From assembly GCF_021155775.2 (NCBI RefSeq), contig NC_060234.1, positions 32,051,026-32,115,025 on the forward strand: a stretch of DNA of 64,000 nucleotides, read 5' to 3'. The notes beneath the pieces are model-generated. The model made no database searches. It was not told the DNA's origin and saw only the letters and a list, made by a program, of their open reading frames with translations. A program made the translations under genes and the position numbers. This DNA is from Neodiprion pinetum (taxonomy: Eukaryota; Arthropoda; Insecta; Hymenoptera; Diprionidae). Positions 11,881 to 24,867 of the stretch are shown here, piece after piece (the stretch's first letter is position 1; every line of letters begins with the position of its first letter).

Positions 11881-12320
11881 GGTGTTTGCTGCGAACGTTT
11901 CTATGCGAGATAGAAAGGCGCTGCCGTACTTCGGTCACCGAATGTATGTCATAGGGCAACCGCCGCTATCTGCATTCCCCCTTCCCTCGAGCCTCCTCCT
12001 CTTCGGCCGTAGATGGCAGGGCTCCGTGAATCCGGCTCCCCCGGAGACAGACGCCCGGATAGTTCCACCCTCGCCGCCCCCACTGCCGTTCATACGATGC
12101 CCACGGTGCAGCCGAGGAGTCAAGGCGAGGGAAGCGTCGGCAAATCCAGCCCTGGAATACCTGGAGGCCTGCAGCAGAACCGCTGCGAGCCTTGAACCAG
12201 AAAAACCGGGCCCAAACCCCCCTCCTCTCCGCCCCCGTCCCCGGATTCTCGTCGCTACAAGCCGGACAAGTCCGCCATGAGAACCACCGCTCACTGACTG
12301 CGCTAACGACACCGTAGGAT
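11880..12320. other. GC-rich island of unknown role
   Basis: This is a conspicuous GC- and CpG-rich block in an AT-rich neighbourhood. Overlapping open frames exist on both strands (e.g. 11882-12280 plus, 11935-12495 minus), as expected of any GC-rich block with few stop codons. Their translations are Pro/Arg/Ser-rich and match no family I know. A distal promoter or untranslated first exon is one possibility. The following 12.32-12.49 kb is an imperfect GTGGATGTGGGCGTA-like simple repeat. Confidence 0.35.
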
Positions 12321-12559
12321 GTAGACGTGCGGATGTGGATGTGGGCGTAGATGTGGGTGTGGATGAGCCCCAGCCCATCGGTAGAGCCGTTGTGTGTGCG
12401 GGTAGAGACTGCATACTTTTGTCGGTGAAAATGTGTGGGGACGACACACGGATGTACGCATGGTGCATAGGCTGATGGTAGGTGCATAAATGCATTCGGG
12501 ATGCATGCAGGACGACGTGGTTCGGTAAGCCTCCGGCAGGGCTGGAGTATACTTACCGA

Positions 12560-15500
12560 GAAGTATTATACAGCCTACAGGTGAGACGATATCCCGTTCT
12601 TCGTGATTGCCGCAGGTGACGACCGGTGTAGACGTCTTTATGTATATATAGAATATATAGATATAGGTGTATAGATATTTCGGTTTCAACTTGCCTGTTA
12701 ATTACTGTGCCCTGCGTTCTCACGCGCGGGGGACGAATTTTCGCACAGATCAAAATTCGTGAGAAGATACTCGGGTGGGGGAGGTAATATCGAGAGGTGT
12801 AAAGAAGGCTCTTTGTGCCGATGATTCTGCTGTAAGAAAACTAGTTGCGATCACGTATTGACCGCAAAGATCCCAGACGGCCGATTAATGGCTGCGGTCA
12901 AAAGTCCTGCTTCGTGAGGGGTTTCGAGTAGGAGGAGGAGGAGGAGCTCTGCCAGCTCTCCATCGTTAGGTGCTACTCCTTGACGGTATTCGGAACGTCG
13001 AAAATATACTGTAGTATAACGATGGTTTTCTTTTTGATCTGTACGTCATCCTTAGGATAGCATTTTCGGATATTTTATATTGTGTTCGTACGGATGGCAA
13101 CACATCGGAAAATTTTCTCACGGTATGAGGAAACGTTAGTGCTCGAGGTTCGTGCGTACAACTATAATTCCTCGATCCACCGAATAATTTAACTAGTCAA
13201 GTTTTTCACTTAATTATAAGTATCGGCAGATACAGAGGAATTATAAATATTTTTTATGATAACCGGGTGAACGGTATCCATTTCGTAGTTATTTCAAACA
13301 ACAGTTTCAGAGGGAAAAAATTAACCTTTATTCCCGCAACGATACATTCAAAGTAAATGTCGCCGTTGTATAATTATTTTAACTATATTACTACTCTGTG
13401 ATTAAACGCAGTTATGCAGTTTAATAAGCGAAGAAATAACAATGCAAAAACTGTGCACGTTTTCTTTTAATACTAGCGTCCGTTAAACAGCCTAGGACAA
13501 AGACTTATAGAGACGAGAATTTAACAGAGTAAAACCAAGTCAAATTGTGTATAAGCATAGTTATAAGTATAAATACAATGGACATCCTGACATAAGGACG
13601 AGCTAGAGTTAGCGCGGACGTACTGTAGCTGATATAGAAGCCCAGAAGCGACCTCCGCATCTTTACTAATCATTTGACCCATCTTTTAGACACCGTCCCG
13701 GGTTATCCTGCGTGTAGAATTATGCACCCTGCATCTCCTCGCGCATTCCACGCTCTACGTCGAGCTTCGAGTCGTGTGTTCAATCGAAATACGTACGCAT
13801 ACACCAACAACGATATATCGGCCGACTAGTTACTGAAACTACGATACATGTCAAAGTAGTACCTACTGTGTGCTCATTTTAATTCACCCCAAAACTCGTC
13901 CGGAGTGCTGAGGCAACCCCGCCTACACCATAGTTTCCTAATAGACAATTGTCAACTAATTGACTATAATATCACCCGATAGCTTCACATGTAGTACCGC
14001 AACTCTGCGGTCAACTTAACCGTTGCTTTGTTACTTCCACCTCGCGTCGGTTTTAAAACTTCTTTGCCGGCTCTGCATTCACGCATCTTCTAAATCCGAA
14101 AAATCATCAACGGACTTCGAGATTCGAACGATGTCATTGGCTGCGAAAGCTTTTTCAAATCACGTACAAAGTGATTTCAAAGCAGTGTCGTGCTGTTTGT
14201 TACACAGACCAGCCTCAATATGGAAATCTTAATATGTACTTATGATAAATGTAGGTACAACCACTGGGTAAACGTATCAATATGCTTGTATAGTAATGGA
14301 CGGGATTTTTCTCGGTTGGAGACTGGTTGACGTAGCGGGACGATACTGCAGTCACCCCGCACGTGACTGGTTAACCGAAGACCAGAGCAGATTAACTTTA
14401 TTTAACCTATTATTATTTTTAGCCTCAATTAACATTTGTGCTTCGCTTCTTGGAGAACATTACACATATACGTCAGACGATACGTTTTTTTTTTCAATTG
14501 AAAAACAAGAGTGACTTGTTGTACTGTTCTCAGCAATGAAGTCCATTACTTGCGCGATACAAAAGTTAAGTAAAGCTGAGGAACGAGAATTGGAGATCAT
14601 CAATGCCGGGACTGGGCTCGCTCTTTTTGCAGAACTACACGCTTGAAAAGATCAGTTACCATGCAAAATCTGAAAAGATGCCACTGCCTCAGAAATGAAT
14701 ATTGTAATTTTTCAGTTTAGTCAAGACTGTCAAATTTACGTCTCGTCGCTAAGAAGCAAAGCAACTGAATCCACACGAGGCGAAATTGAGGTATTGAACT
14801 TTTGGAATATTACAAAAGCTTACGGTGCGGTATATGTACAGTGTACACCTAAATATCTTAAGACTTCAGCGGCGCTTCTTTTTGGACCCGGAGAAACTCG
14901 GTGGCGGACTTAGAAGCTTGACCACATCTACAATTAGTAAAAATAATAAAATTAAAAATATGGGGCTAACTTGGTTCTAAACTAGACATCATCATCGACT
15001 AACGTAGTTCCGATGGAAAAGTTGAAAAGTCAGGTTATTCATGGTTACCTAAATTTATGCACCAAGTGGCACATAATTATAGAAGGAACAATAGAGGTAA
15101 ATAAAGTTTTTGTTAAACAAGACGCACGATCGGATTACTCTTACCGTGTTCGGGCGGACGATGGATCAACGGACTATAGTTTGACATTTTATCACGTTCG
15201 TGTTAAAATACTGTTCGTTGCGCTGTACCTACCGTATGAGGCAAGGCAGTGGATCTCCGAGAGGTCTCACAAATGCGTGAGCTCAGGTATTTAATTAATA
15301 TGTCTGTACGTAGGTATGTACGCGAGTCCGCAGTGAAAGTAGATTCACCCTCGCCCTCGACGATATTCAAAAAGTTACAGTCCGTCCGCACGTAGCTGTT
15401 CAAGTTCCAGTATATTATAGCCGGGGAGTTATTCTTAAACGGTGGGAAGTGAAAAGAAGATGATTGGGAAATAGAATAAATGAATGAATAAATAAACCAA

Positions 15501-17699
15501 GTGCATAGAGGAAGATTTATTACGTACATGGGAAAAACGAGAATAAATTTTTTTAACATCTGACAGCGAATGTCATGAGGTAGTTTCCGCAAGTCCGTGG
15601 TTTTGCAACGCGTTGCGAGTCACGTTGCGATGGTCGAGAATTACAACGTATTACCATCGTGATACTATTCTTAAGTGCTCTTCGAATAATCGTTTGCCCA
15701 ACGTCAGTATATCATAATGTATATGCGAGAATTATACCCACGTAGGACGGTATTCAAGAATGTATCCATTCTTTCAAGAGAATAAGGAAGTCAAATAATC
15801 TCTTTGTTCAATTTTACAAATTGGAAAATACAGATTTCGTCACGTTCTACTTAATTATTGTTTACGGAAATATTTAGTTTTTCAAGTCAACGGAAAAACG
15901 TAGATATTCACGCTCTTTTGAAACTCATTTTAGTTTACTGATCTCCACAAATTCTTCATAAAAGTACACGTGTATCCGTGACGTATGTAGAAACTTAAAA
16001 ATCTGAATTTTTTGTAACCATTGTTTCTATGTTAACAAGTGGATGGACGTTTTTGACGTGACATTATTGACGATCTTCTTAAAATTGGAGATAAATCGTA
16101 TATTACCAGCAGAATTGCACGCGATGAAAGTTACCCTAATACAATTATCCAATATCAGGTAATATGATAACTCCATATATTCTGCGTCTTTTGATCCTAA
16201 TTTACTAAATTTGCAAACACAACGACCTGGCCCCTATTGTTTTCAAATATAGGGGCAGATATATTTTCAAATAAATACATCATTATATGTGTATTCGGCT
16301 GACACCGAAAACCCAAGTTACGACCAACTTTTCATCCTATTATAGACGCACAAGAAACCTTAAATCATCGCTTGCAAAATAATTCAGAATTTGATGTAGA
16401 AACAATGCAATTACTAGATAAGATGATCCGTAGTAATAATATATTTAGAGTAAAGAATAATATCAAATAACGACTTGGAATCAACAGCACATTACTTACA
16501 TTACAGCTATATTGAAAGTAAACTCGAATTATATTAATGCTTCACATTGAAACCACGGCAAGACCATCGTCGTTTCAATTCTTCAAGATGTAATGAAGTA
16601 ACAGCTATTTTTTCTACTCCAGTGAATTAAAAAATGCCGAAATCATACGTCATTTTTTAAAATAAGAATACCAAAATGTTACGAAACATAAGTTGAATAG
16701 ATCAAAAGGTGGAGGCGTGGATTTATTCGGTATTTCATCCATACGGAACGAGAGGTCGGCATTTTAATTTACTTCGTCTTGATAGAAAGTTAACTACTAC
16801 TAAACGCGTGAGCAGATCGGCATACATAGAATACAGATTAGCTATTCGTGAAAATGAATTTAACATTTTTATTAAGGCATTGATTATTTTAACGCAGTGG
16901 GTTGTAGATAATTATTTACGGCGAACAGGATCGATTAAGATTCTGTTTTGATAATCAAAAAACATAGCGTTCAGAAACATTCACAGGGTCAACAGACTAT
17001 TCAAATCTTACAAAGATAAAGACAATTTTCATGATAAAAAATAAGAATGAGAAGAGTTTGCCGAGGGCGCTAATGCGCTAGTCTTATAAACAATTCAAAT
17101 ATAGATCAGTGAAAACCGTAAAACATTACGTCAATCGTATCCATTTTCTGAGCAATGGTAATTTGTTTATTTTGTAATAACTATCCCCAAGTACTAATGA
17201 CGGATAAACCGAAATGAGTTTCAGATACTCCGAACCAAAGCTGCTAACTCATATCGGCACACCTAAATCTTGATGATAATAATTTTTAGTTGGCGTCTCA
17301 TGTCCTTCGCTAATTCCCACCTTGTTCGTTAATGGGGCTTTTGGTAAAGCGTACTTCATTTGGATATCATGTCTCTAAACGACAGCAGTTAAGTCCAAAA
17401 AGTCTTCTTAGAATTGAGAAGTTCAACGCTAATAACCATTCATTGTTCACGAAGAGTAATGACGCCGCCATGTCTTTTCTTCGTTTTCTTTTATTGTTTG
17501 CATATGCTTGTATTCAAGTTGTATGTACGTACATACTATACATGGATGCGCGCGTGTGCGTGTGTGTGTAAGCCGTCGGATTATCCATGTAAATTGCTCC
17601 AAACGGTCAGTATAATCGTCCCTCGATGAATCGCGGTCCCGAATATTTCGCCTTGCGTGCACCTGAAAGAATGCCTTCGCAGGAAAAGTTTGCACCTTA

Positions 17700-17747
<48 letters not shown>

Positions 17748-18267
17748 TATATAGCTATATAGGTAGGTATAAGCTATAACCAGAAGCTTATATTACGGTC
17801 TTCTGTCTTTCGCCTGCGGGGATAGGCGGCAGGGAGAAGGCGTAAAATATAATTATTTCTTTCGGCACTGACGATGAGAACCTATCATTATAGGGAAGCT
17901 GAGTTGCGTGTAACAAATGAAAATATAATCACAACAATAAAATTTAGAGCTCAAACCGGTTGAATGGCTATTTTAAAAATTGGTAATTCTTCTAAATGTA
18001 GAAGATAGGTGAATAATTATTTTCTCATATCCATTATGCTCACAAAGTCGATCAATTATAATATAACTGTTTCTTATTATCGGTATATATATATATATAC
18101 AACTGCAGTTCATTGCTATTGACCGCAAACGTTTGTGGCGAAATGGCGTGTACGATTATGATAAAATTCTAATACCATGTCACAAATAGTAATAGATTCT
18201 GTGTGTAGAAGGCTTTATTTAATAAAAAATAGGTAGACTCTTACAAGGACAAAAACATTGACGATTT
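12560..18267. other. Noncoding stretch
   Basis: About 5.7 kb of AT-rich sequence with scattered short frames and no recognisable protein. A long AT microsatellite lies at 17.7 kb. Confidence 0.5.
17703..17754. repeat. (AT)n microsatellite
   Basis: About 20 uninterrupted AT units followed by one C substitution and further AT units. Confidence 0.95.
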
Positions 18268-18272
18268 AAAAA
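18268..18272 (-). terminator. RNA polymerase III terminator of tRNA-Arg
   Basis: Five T residues on the minus strand, 8 nt past the tRNA 3' end, fit a Pol III stop. Confidence 0.75.
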
Positions 18273-18279
18273 TAGATCT

Positions 18280-18352
18280 CGATCCTGCCAGGATTCGAAC
18301 CTGGAATCTTCTGATCCGTAGTCAGACGCGTTATCCGTTGCGCCACAGGACC
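18280..18352 (-). tRNA. tRNA-Arg, anticodon ACG
   Basis: The 73-nt minus-strand gene folds as a complete cloverleaf without intron. The acceptor stem GGTCCTG pairs with CAGGATC (one G-U) and the discriminator base is G. The D-arm contains the A box (TGGCGCAACGG). The anticodon stem TCTGA/TCAGA encloses the loop CTACGGA, so the anticodon is ACG, reading CGU and, after A34-to-inosine editing, CGC and CGA. The T-arm contains the B box GGTTCGAATCC. The CCA end is not encoded, as expected in eukaryotes. It is a solitary tRNA gene with no tRNA neighbours in the window. Confidence 0.97.
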
Positions 18353-21300
18353 CGTTATTTGTGGATGCGCTACTTTTCTAAAGAAACCGTAACTATTACA
18401 TTAATACAACGTATTTTCATGATTATAATAACCTTATCTCTCAATAAATCGAATAAAAATACCAAGGTATGACAAAGTGGCGGCGATACACACGATAAGA
18501 TTACATCACCGGCTAAGAATAAACGAATTTTACATGCAAAACATGATGAATCCCTGTGTGCTGTACTGTGTAAACAAAATTATCACCCTCGCTATAAGGT
18601 ACAAAAAAATGACAGGTGAATAGAATTAAAATGCTGAGAATTTTTACTTTCCCAAATACCAAACTTGAGAAATTTGAGCTGATATTTTGCACCGTAGAAT
18701 ATTCCGGATAAACAATACGTAATTTATCGGTAAGAAATAATTATCTCAAAGACTGATCTCTCAGCCTATCCGCATGATTACATAAATCGACGACGAAAAA
18801 ACCTCCGCGTATAATTGCGTGTATTCGATTTGTAAACTATACGTGTACGAAGCCGTTTATATCCGTGATGCTTTACGGTGTTTGGCTTTCGGCCAGAACC
18901 CTTTCACCCACTCTTAATGGCTGTTTCTGTTGTAAAAGTGTAGAGGTCCACGATGCAGCGAGCGTATCTCGTAAACACGACACAGAAGTGCTTGACGATT
19001 GGCGTCGACGTTAGTTGTTACAGATTTACGAGGTAAGCTAGCATCTCGAGAATGCAACATCACAGCCGGATGCAGTAGAACATTGTTTCGGCGCTTCCTT
19101 TAAAATGTTTCCTGAACCTTTTCGTATATAACGGTTTATCATTTGCCCGAACAGCCATTCGGCGTTCACTGCAGCCGGCGTAGTCCGTTGATTCACCTTT
19201 AGAAACTAACGCAGTTCCGATAACTGATTCACCGTTGTAACGACTCATGATTAACCGACGATTGTTACTCGCGTCGACGATAACAGCCGCAGCTGTGCAG
19301 TTCAAGAATATAGAAAGAATTGCAAGTGCTGATCGTTGAATCATGCCTTCGGGACTTTGCGCTGGCCTGATTTTCTTACCAAACCGAGTACAGCTCACGG
19401 GGAGAAAAAGAAATCGAACAGAAGTTTTCCTCAGGTATTTAGTTAGCGATAGCTGCATATTGCTGGCATGAGTAATCTACAAGGTAGAAATTTCATTACG
19501 ATTATACGTGCACCGTGCCTTCCGTGAAACGATCGTTGAAACCTGAAAACCAACTAACGATCGATTATCTTTCCTCACGTTACATGTTTCACAATTTTAA
19601 GCAGTACGTATAAGTTAACGGATGTACGGACGCGTATAGAATGTAATATAATTTGAACGAATTACCCAACGAATCGTTCGACGAGCAGAATGTCGGAGGT
19701 AATAATTTTGACATGCGAGCGGTCAGAACGTAGATCCGAAACACCATGTACGAAAGTATACGCAGGTATATACAGTGTTTTTTTGCCTAATAATAAATAA
19801 AGCGACATATTCGTATTGCGATCGTTCGTGAAGGCGATAAAAGCGCGTAGGTCTTACCGTTTCGTGCTCCATGTTTCCGATGCTGGTACTCCGATCACGA
19901 ATTATAACATCGTACTACGTGTACTTCAATATAGGTTTACATGATCAGGCTATGAGTCAAATAATATAATTAATAAGACAAGGTGCCATAGGTGTAGCGT
20001 TTGCATGCTCATCGCAGCCATATACGAACGGATGGAACACGTAGGTATATCGCTTAGCAAGCACCTTAAGCCTCACGTGCAATTTTGCAGACCTCAGGGC
20101 TCATACGATAGTCATCATATTCCGTACACCAACACAGCATGTGAAGAAGACTCGTGTGTATATTGACATATTTGGCTTTCTCCGTAAGCTCATATCGAAT
20201 AACGGTGATGATAGTAGTAAAAAGCGACGAGCATATTTAACGCACGTGTGAAATACTGTGTATACAAAATTATAAGCACTGACGTGTAATAGTGGTTAGG
20301 AAGATGTTTGGTTCGGGGTCAGAATTCTAACCGAAGATAAATCGGACACACGTCACGGCCCAACGATATCCTATGTTGTGATGAAAAAGTGGGACAGACC
20401 GAAGCTTTAAGTCGTGACACTTGTTTCACGCATTGTTTCTTACATTAAATTCCCATTGCTCTATTTTGCAAGTTTCATATACTCGTGATATAATTAATAT
20501 AATTACTCACGTATGGGGCATTCTATTACATCTCGATCAAGATTCTACCTCGACGTCTCAGATTGGCTTTATAATGTCATGGAATGCCCCGTATATGTCT
20601 CACTTATAAGTCAAATTTATATCACGTTTATCAATTTACTACATCAGTATCTCTTTTAATTCAATGATTTCGTCGCGCAGCCTATTGATGACGTTACGCT
20701 TTTACGAGGCGCTACGTCACAATATCTTTTTATGTCGCCGCACACGTTGTCACATTTACAATACCAAAATCGAATAAAATGAGGGAAGCTATAACGAAAC
20801 CACGTCGAAATCGACCAGAGCAGATTTTTAAGTAAGTGATCGGTGAAAGACTGCCTGTTTCGAGGCTGATCAAAATTATGAAAATGTAGTAAATTGAAAA
20901 TATACAATCCCCCCCACCTAGTTTTTCAGTTTGAACTGGACTTGATTCGAAAAAAATCTTATCTCGCTAATCGCGTCACCCTACATTACGCCTGGCAGCC
21001 TTTCTATTTGCAAGAGTTGGTGATAAATTTATTCGCACTCGTAATATTGTGATAATGAGTTGAGTACCTACAAGTATTCCATATGGGCGTCAATTCATGC
21101 GTTAGGAGACGTATACTAATGTGACAACGAGACGAGCTACAGGTGCCGAGTTCATATGGAACACATGTTTCTAATTACTAACAAGACGTTTCCATTACCT
21201 ACATACACACTTTCCGTTAAGCGTGTCACACTTGTTTGTATACATCGATTAAACCTTACAGCCTGTCAGAAACTAGATCTCTGCATGCTGTCGATATGCG

Positions 21301-22050
21301 TACACGTTTCTTTTCATGCCTTGAATGTTCCCGACAAGTCATTGCGGGTCACGTCAAACGTCACGTCTCAAATGTTTTGAAAACCAAGTCGTAATTAAGA
21401 TCACGATCGACGTCCGTCAGAATTTCTCATCTTGCCGCTACGCGGGTGCTTAATATTTTCTGATTTCTCAATACTTTACTGACATTTTCGACAGGTTTAG
21501 TCGCGGTCTTTGCGCTGGGCGAAACCCTGCAAGTACCGTTATTATTAATTATGCAGCCTGCTCGTATATTTTTCTGAGCATCAAGCGCGCAACGTACAAG
21601 ATCCGTGTAATTGCGACAAGGTTTACAGATTATGGTAATTCTTCATTACACGCAGTGAAATATGGAGAAACTGATGAAACCACCGATTCCGGTTAACGCC
21701 TACAGTGGTCTTGGGGAAAGATGCAATGAAAAACCCCCCCGAGAATGACGTAGAATGGTTTGTCGCAACTGTGTTCTTCAAATACAACACGGACGAAGGT
21801 CTTGGGTAAGTAATTCAATTTTTCCCCGTATGTACGATCCCTGCACGAAACATGCACCATCCAACGGAAAAACGGAATTCGGCCAGTTACCGGCGTGATC
21901 GACATTTCGAGCGACAAAGAATGCTTGAACCAGTCACGGTAAAGGTATAGCTACCCCGAAAATGTGATTTTCGTTCTCAAGCAGGACGTCGTCAGCGGCC
22001 GTGCGTTTTTCCCAGACTAATTATGGTATTCTAAGGAAACATCATCCCGC
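18353..22050. other. Noncoding stretch
   Basis: About 3.7 kb without a recognisable gene. The longest frame (19060-19458, minus) matches nothing I know and lacks splice-linked partners. A small inverted repeat sits at 20.5 kb. Confidence 0.5.
20511..20594. repeat. Short inverted repeat, MITE-like
   Basis: Two 21-bp arms (20511-20531 and 20574-20594) share the core GGGGCATTC and match at 17 of 21 positions by eye, separated by about 42 bp. The GGGGCATTCC-type arm resembles termini of small DNA elements, but I cannot define a target duplication. Confidence 0.5.
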
Positions 22051-22715
22051 AGCCGCCCTCGAGAGGCGCCCGCGTTCAGCCGCTCGTCACACGCGTGCAT
22101 CGGCGTCGTTTAACGCGTCACCCGTGTTACGTGCCGATGCCGAAAAGATCGCCGAGTAAGTATAAAACGTTCATCTTTCCTAGTGGAACAATCGCACGTC
22201 CATACGATATACCTACCTCGCGGCGACCAACCACCTGCTCAGAGACTAGCCCAACCGAGCGGGTAGGCTCGTCGCTCGCCGACCCGTCACGAGGCTAATC
22301 TCGCTTAGTCGGTCGCCATGGTAACGGGATCAACTGGCTCGTGCGCCTGCGCGTTGGGCCGACGCCGCAAGTGGGGTCCCAGGTGTGCGGAGGGGGGAGC
22401 GAGGGTATCGCAACGAACAACTGAGCGAGGCTTCTCGGCCGAGGGGCGTCGGGGGAGGGGATTTACGACGGGAGTCTCGGCGGGTCGGCGGGGTTGAGTG
22501 GACCCGAGCGAGCAACGCAGGGGAACAACTCGTCGGACTTGTGCCGTGTGTGCGTCGACAGTATTCTTTAACCTAGATGACGACGCTTGACGGTATAGCA
22601 GTGTTACCGCGAGTGCAAGTTAGTTGGTTAGTGTGATTATTCGTAGCATCGAGCGTCGGTACGGGACGTGTGCGCCCCCGTGGGACTCGCCTAATACAAG
22701 GCCAAGACCGGCAAA
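22050..22715 (+). promoter_or_regulatory. GC-rich promoter/5' UTR region of inx2
   Basis: A strongly GC- and CpG-rich block ends directly at the inx2 start codon, in otherwise AT-rich DNA, which fits the promoter and 5' untranslated region. A good splice-donor-like sequence (GAGTAAGTAT, about 22155) lies within it, so a noncoding first exon is possible, but I see no convincing acceptor before the ATG. No TATA box is evident. Confidence 0.5.
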
Positions 22716-23789
22716 ATGTTTGACGTTTTCGGATCCGTGAAGGGCTTGCTCAAGCTCGACTCGGTATGCATCGACAACAACGTATTCCGTCTCCACTACA
22801 AGGCTACCGTGATTATTCTAATCGCCTTTAGCCTACTCGTCACCTCGCGACAGTACATCGGGGATCCGATCGACTGCATTGTCGACGACATCCCGTTGAA
22901 CGTCATGGACACGTATTGTTGGATCTACTCGACGTTCACTTTGCCGAACCTCGCTGGTGAGGTCGGTAAAGACATCGTGCAGCCGGGAGTCGGGCCTCAC
23001 TCGGAAAAAGACGCGACCAAGTATCACAAGTATTATCAATGGGTATGCTTCACGCTCTTCTTCCAAGCCATACTATTCTACGTTCCGCGTTACCTCTGGA
23101 AGTCCTGGGAGGGCGGCCGCATCAAGATGTTGGTCCTCGACCTTAACTGTCCCGTAGTAAACGACGAGTGTAAGTCGGATCGCAAGAAACTCCTCGTCGA
23201 TTACTTCACGTCGAACATGCACACGCAGAACTTCTACGCGTTCAGATTTTTCCTATGCGAGATATTGAACTTCGTGAACGTAGTCGGTCAGATATATTTC
23301 ATGGACTTCTTTTTGGACGGGGAGTTTACCACCTACGGCGCCGAGGTCGTCGGCATGACGGAAATGGAACCGGAGGATAGAATCGATCCGATGTCCCGGA
23401 TCTTTCCCAAGGTGACCAAGTGCACCTTCCATAAATACGGTCCCTCCGGAAGCGTGCAGAAGTTCGACGGACTCTGTGTTCTGCCGCTGAACATCGTGAA
23501 CGAGAAGATCTACGTCTTCCTCTGGTTCTGGTTCATCATCCTGGCGATCCTTAGCGGGCTCAGCCTCGCCTACCGCGCCGCCGTCGTCGCCGGGCCAAAG
23601 CTGCGTTTGATTCTCCTTCGCGCCCGAGCTCGCCTATCGCCGCAGACGCAGATAGAGACCATCGCCCGGAAGTGTCAAATCGGCGACTGGTTCGTCCTTT
23701 ACCAGCTGGGGAAGAACATCGATCCTTTGATATACAAGGAGCTCGTTGCCGACCTCGCCGACAAGCTTGACGGCAAGGACCCCGTCTAA
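22716..23789 (+). CDS. inx2: Innexin inx2, gap-junction protein
   Basis: The complete 357-residue innexin is encoded in one exon. Innexins oligomerise into gap-junction channels and hemichannels in the plasma membrane. Inx2 is the broadly expressed insect member and pairs with other innexins in epithelia, glia and germline soma. Its start MFDVFGSVKGLLKLD is the Inx2 signature. TM1 is about residues 28-48. The first extracellular loop has C54 and C68. The family hallmark YYQWV is at 106-110, followed by TM2. TM3 is about 176-200. The second loop has C236 and C254 around FHKYGPSGSVQ. TM4 is about 264-290, then a short cytoplasmic tail. The length matches the usual 355-370. The ATG sits in a good insect context (CAAAATG). 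It is the first gene of a same-strand run with inx7 and ogre. Confidence 0.97.
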   Translation: MFDVFGSVKGLLKLDSVCIDNNVFRLHYKATVIILIAFSLLVTSRQYIGDPIDCIVDDIPLNVMDTYCWIYSTFTLPNLAGEVGKDIVQPGVGPHSEKDATKYHKYYQWVCFTLFFQAILFYVPRYLWKSWEGGRIKMLVLDLNCPVVNDECKSDRKKLLVDYFTSNMHTQNFYAFRFFLCEILNFVNVVGQIYFMDFFLDGEFTTYGAEVVGMTEMEPEDRIDPMSRIFPKVTKCTFHKYGPSGSVQKFDGLCVLPLNIVNEKIYVFLWFWFIILAILSGLSLAYRAAVVAGPKLRLILLRARARLSPQTQIETIARKCQIGDWFVLYQLGKNIDPLIYKELVADLADKLDGKDPV

Positions 23790-24598
23790 CAACCCTAGAC
23801 TCGATCGTCGTTTTCGACGAATGTTAGAGTGTCGCGCCATGTCCGAGGGGATGCAGTTTCAACATTGGCCACAAATTTTCATATCACAATCGATCAAAAC
23901 TACCTATTGTTGTCAATAGAAATGGAAAAGAAAACGATTAGTATAAACAACTCCCAGACTTTGGCGCAGGCTCTAATTGTGATAAATACAGGGGTCGGCG
24001 TCCACGCGATGCTGCGGAACACTCGAGTTAACGGTACATGTATTATTGCGATCGCGTCTCATTTCTAGAAAACGGCACGTGCATTGATCGCACGCATACC
24101 TAGAATCACTGCATGTCCGATCGTGTGTTGAGAAATATCTGGAAGACGTTTTCAAGGGTTGTACAACTGCTCTGCACAGGATGCACGCTGTTTACGCGTA
24201 TATTTAACATACATATATACAGTACATGCCTATGCATATGTATACACACGAATGTACGCACATACACACACTCTCCGTTTTCGGTTGGCTTAGGCCGGAG
24301 CAAATAATAGGTTACAATTGGTAGTCGGGACAGATGTTGAACGTCCTAACGCTTCACGACCGTAAACGTACCCTTATGCAGCCCGACTGCATTCGGCATG
24401 CACGCCACGTAGCCTATCTTTGTTTGCGCCCTTGCCCGCCGCAGTTCTCGGAAAGGCACGGTTTACAACCGAAAGCGAATGTCTAAAGGCGGCCCTTTGT
24501 CACAGTCAGTCTCACAGCGGTTCTCATCGAGCGGTTTATCTCTGCCGCCTTGCCAGACGCCACCTATTCACGCATACCTGCTTCTATCCGTGCACTCT

Positions 24599-24624
24599 GT
24601 GTGTGTGTGTGTGTGATTGTGTGT
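24599..24624. repeat. (GT)n microsatellite
   Basis: Eight GT units with an imperfect continuation. Confidence 0.85.
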
Positions 24625-24861
24625 TTTGAGGAGAGAAAGGAGAAAATGATAATTTTTGTCCATCAACGCACACATAACCGTATACCGATTCATAGATGTT
24701 CGAGCAAGTGTTGCAGCCGTGATATTTTTTTTAAATATTTTTGCGATAGCGCACCGCTGCACGCCGTTCCCTATTAACATTATTTTTATCGTAGTAATTG
24801 GTATACTATTTTAGTATATAGTATCTTTCTTAACCGTAAAGTTTTCATTCCACGAGGGACC

Positions 24862-24867
24862 AATAAA
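24862..24867 (+). promoter_or_regulatory. Candidate polyadenylation signal for inx2
   Basis: This is the first canonical AATAAA I see after the stop codon, giving a 3' UTR of about 1.1 kb. Further A/T-rich signals are frequent at 25.9 kb and 26.5-26.9 kb, so longer 3' ends are possible. Confidence 0.35.

Noticed and set aside
11882..12495. Long overlapping frames on both strands in the 12-kb GC-rich block as possible genes
   Set aside because: GC-rich composition explains the lack of stops in several frames at once. No domain, start context or splice-linked partner was seen.
17703..17754. AT repeat as a TATA-rich promoter
   Set aside because: Simple microsatellite with no gene start nearby.
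19060..19458. 132-residue minus-strand frame near the tRNA
   Set aside because: No homology recognised. The length is compatible with chance in 64 kb.
22833..23840. Frames overlapping inx2 in other phases and on the minus strand
   Set aside because: Shadows of the inx2 coding sequence.
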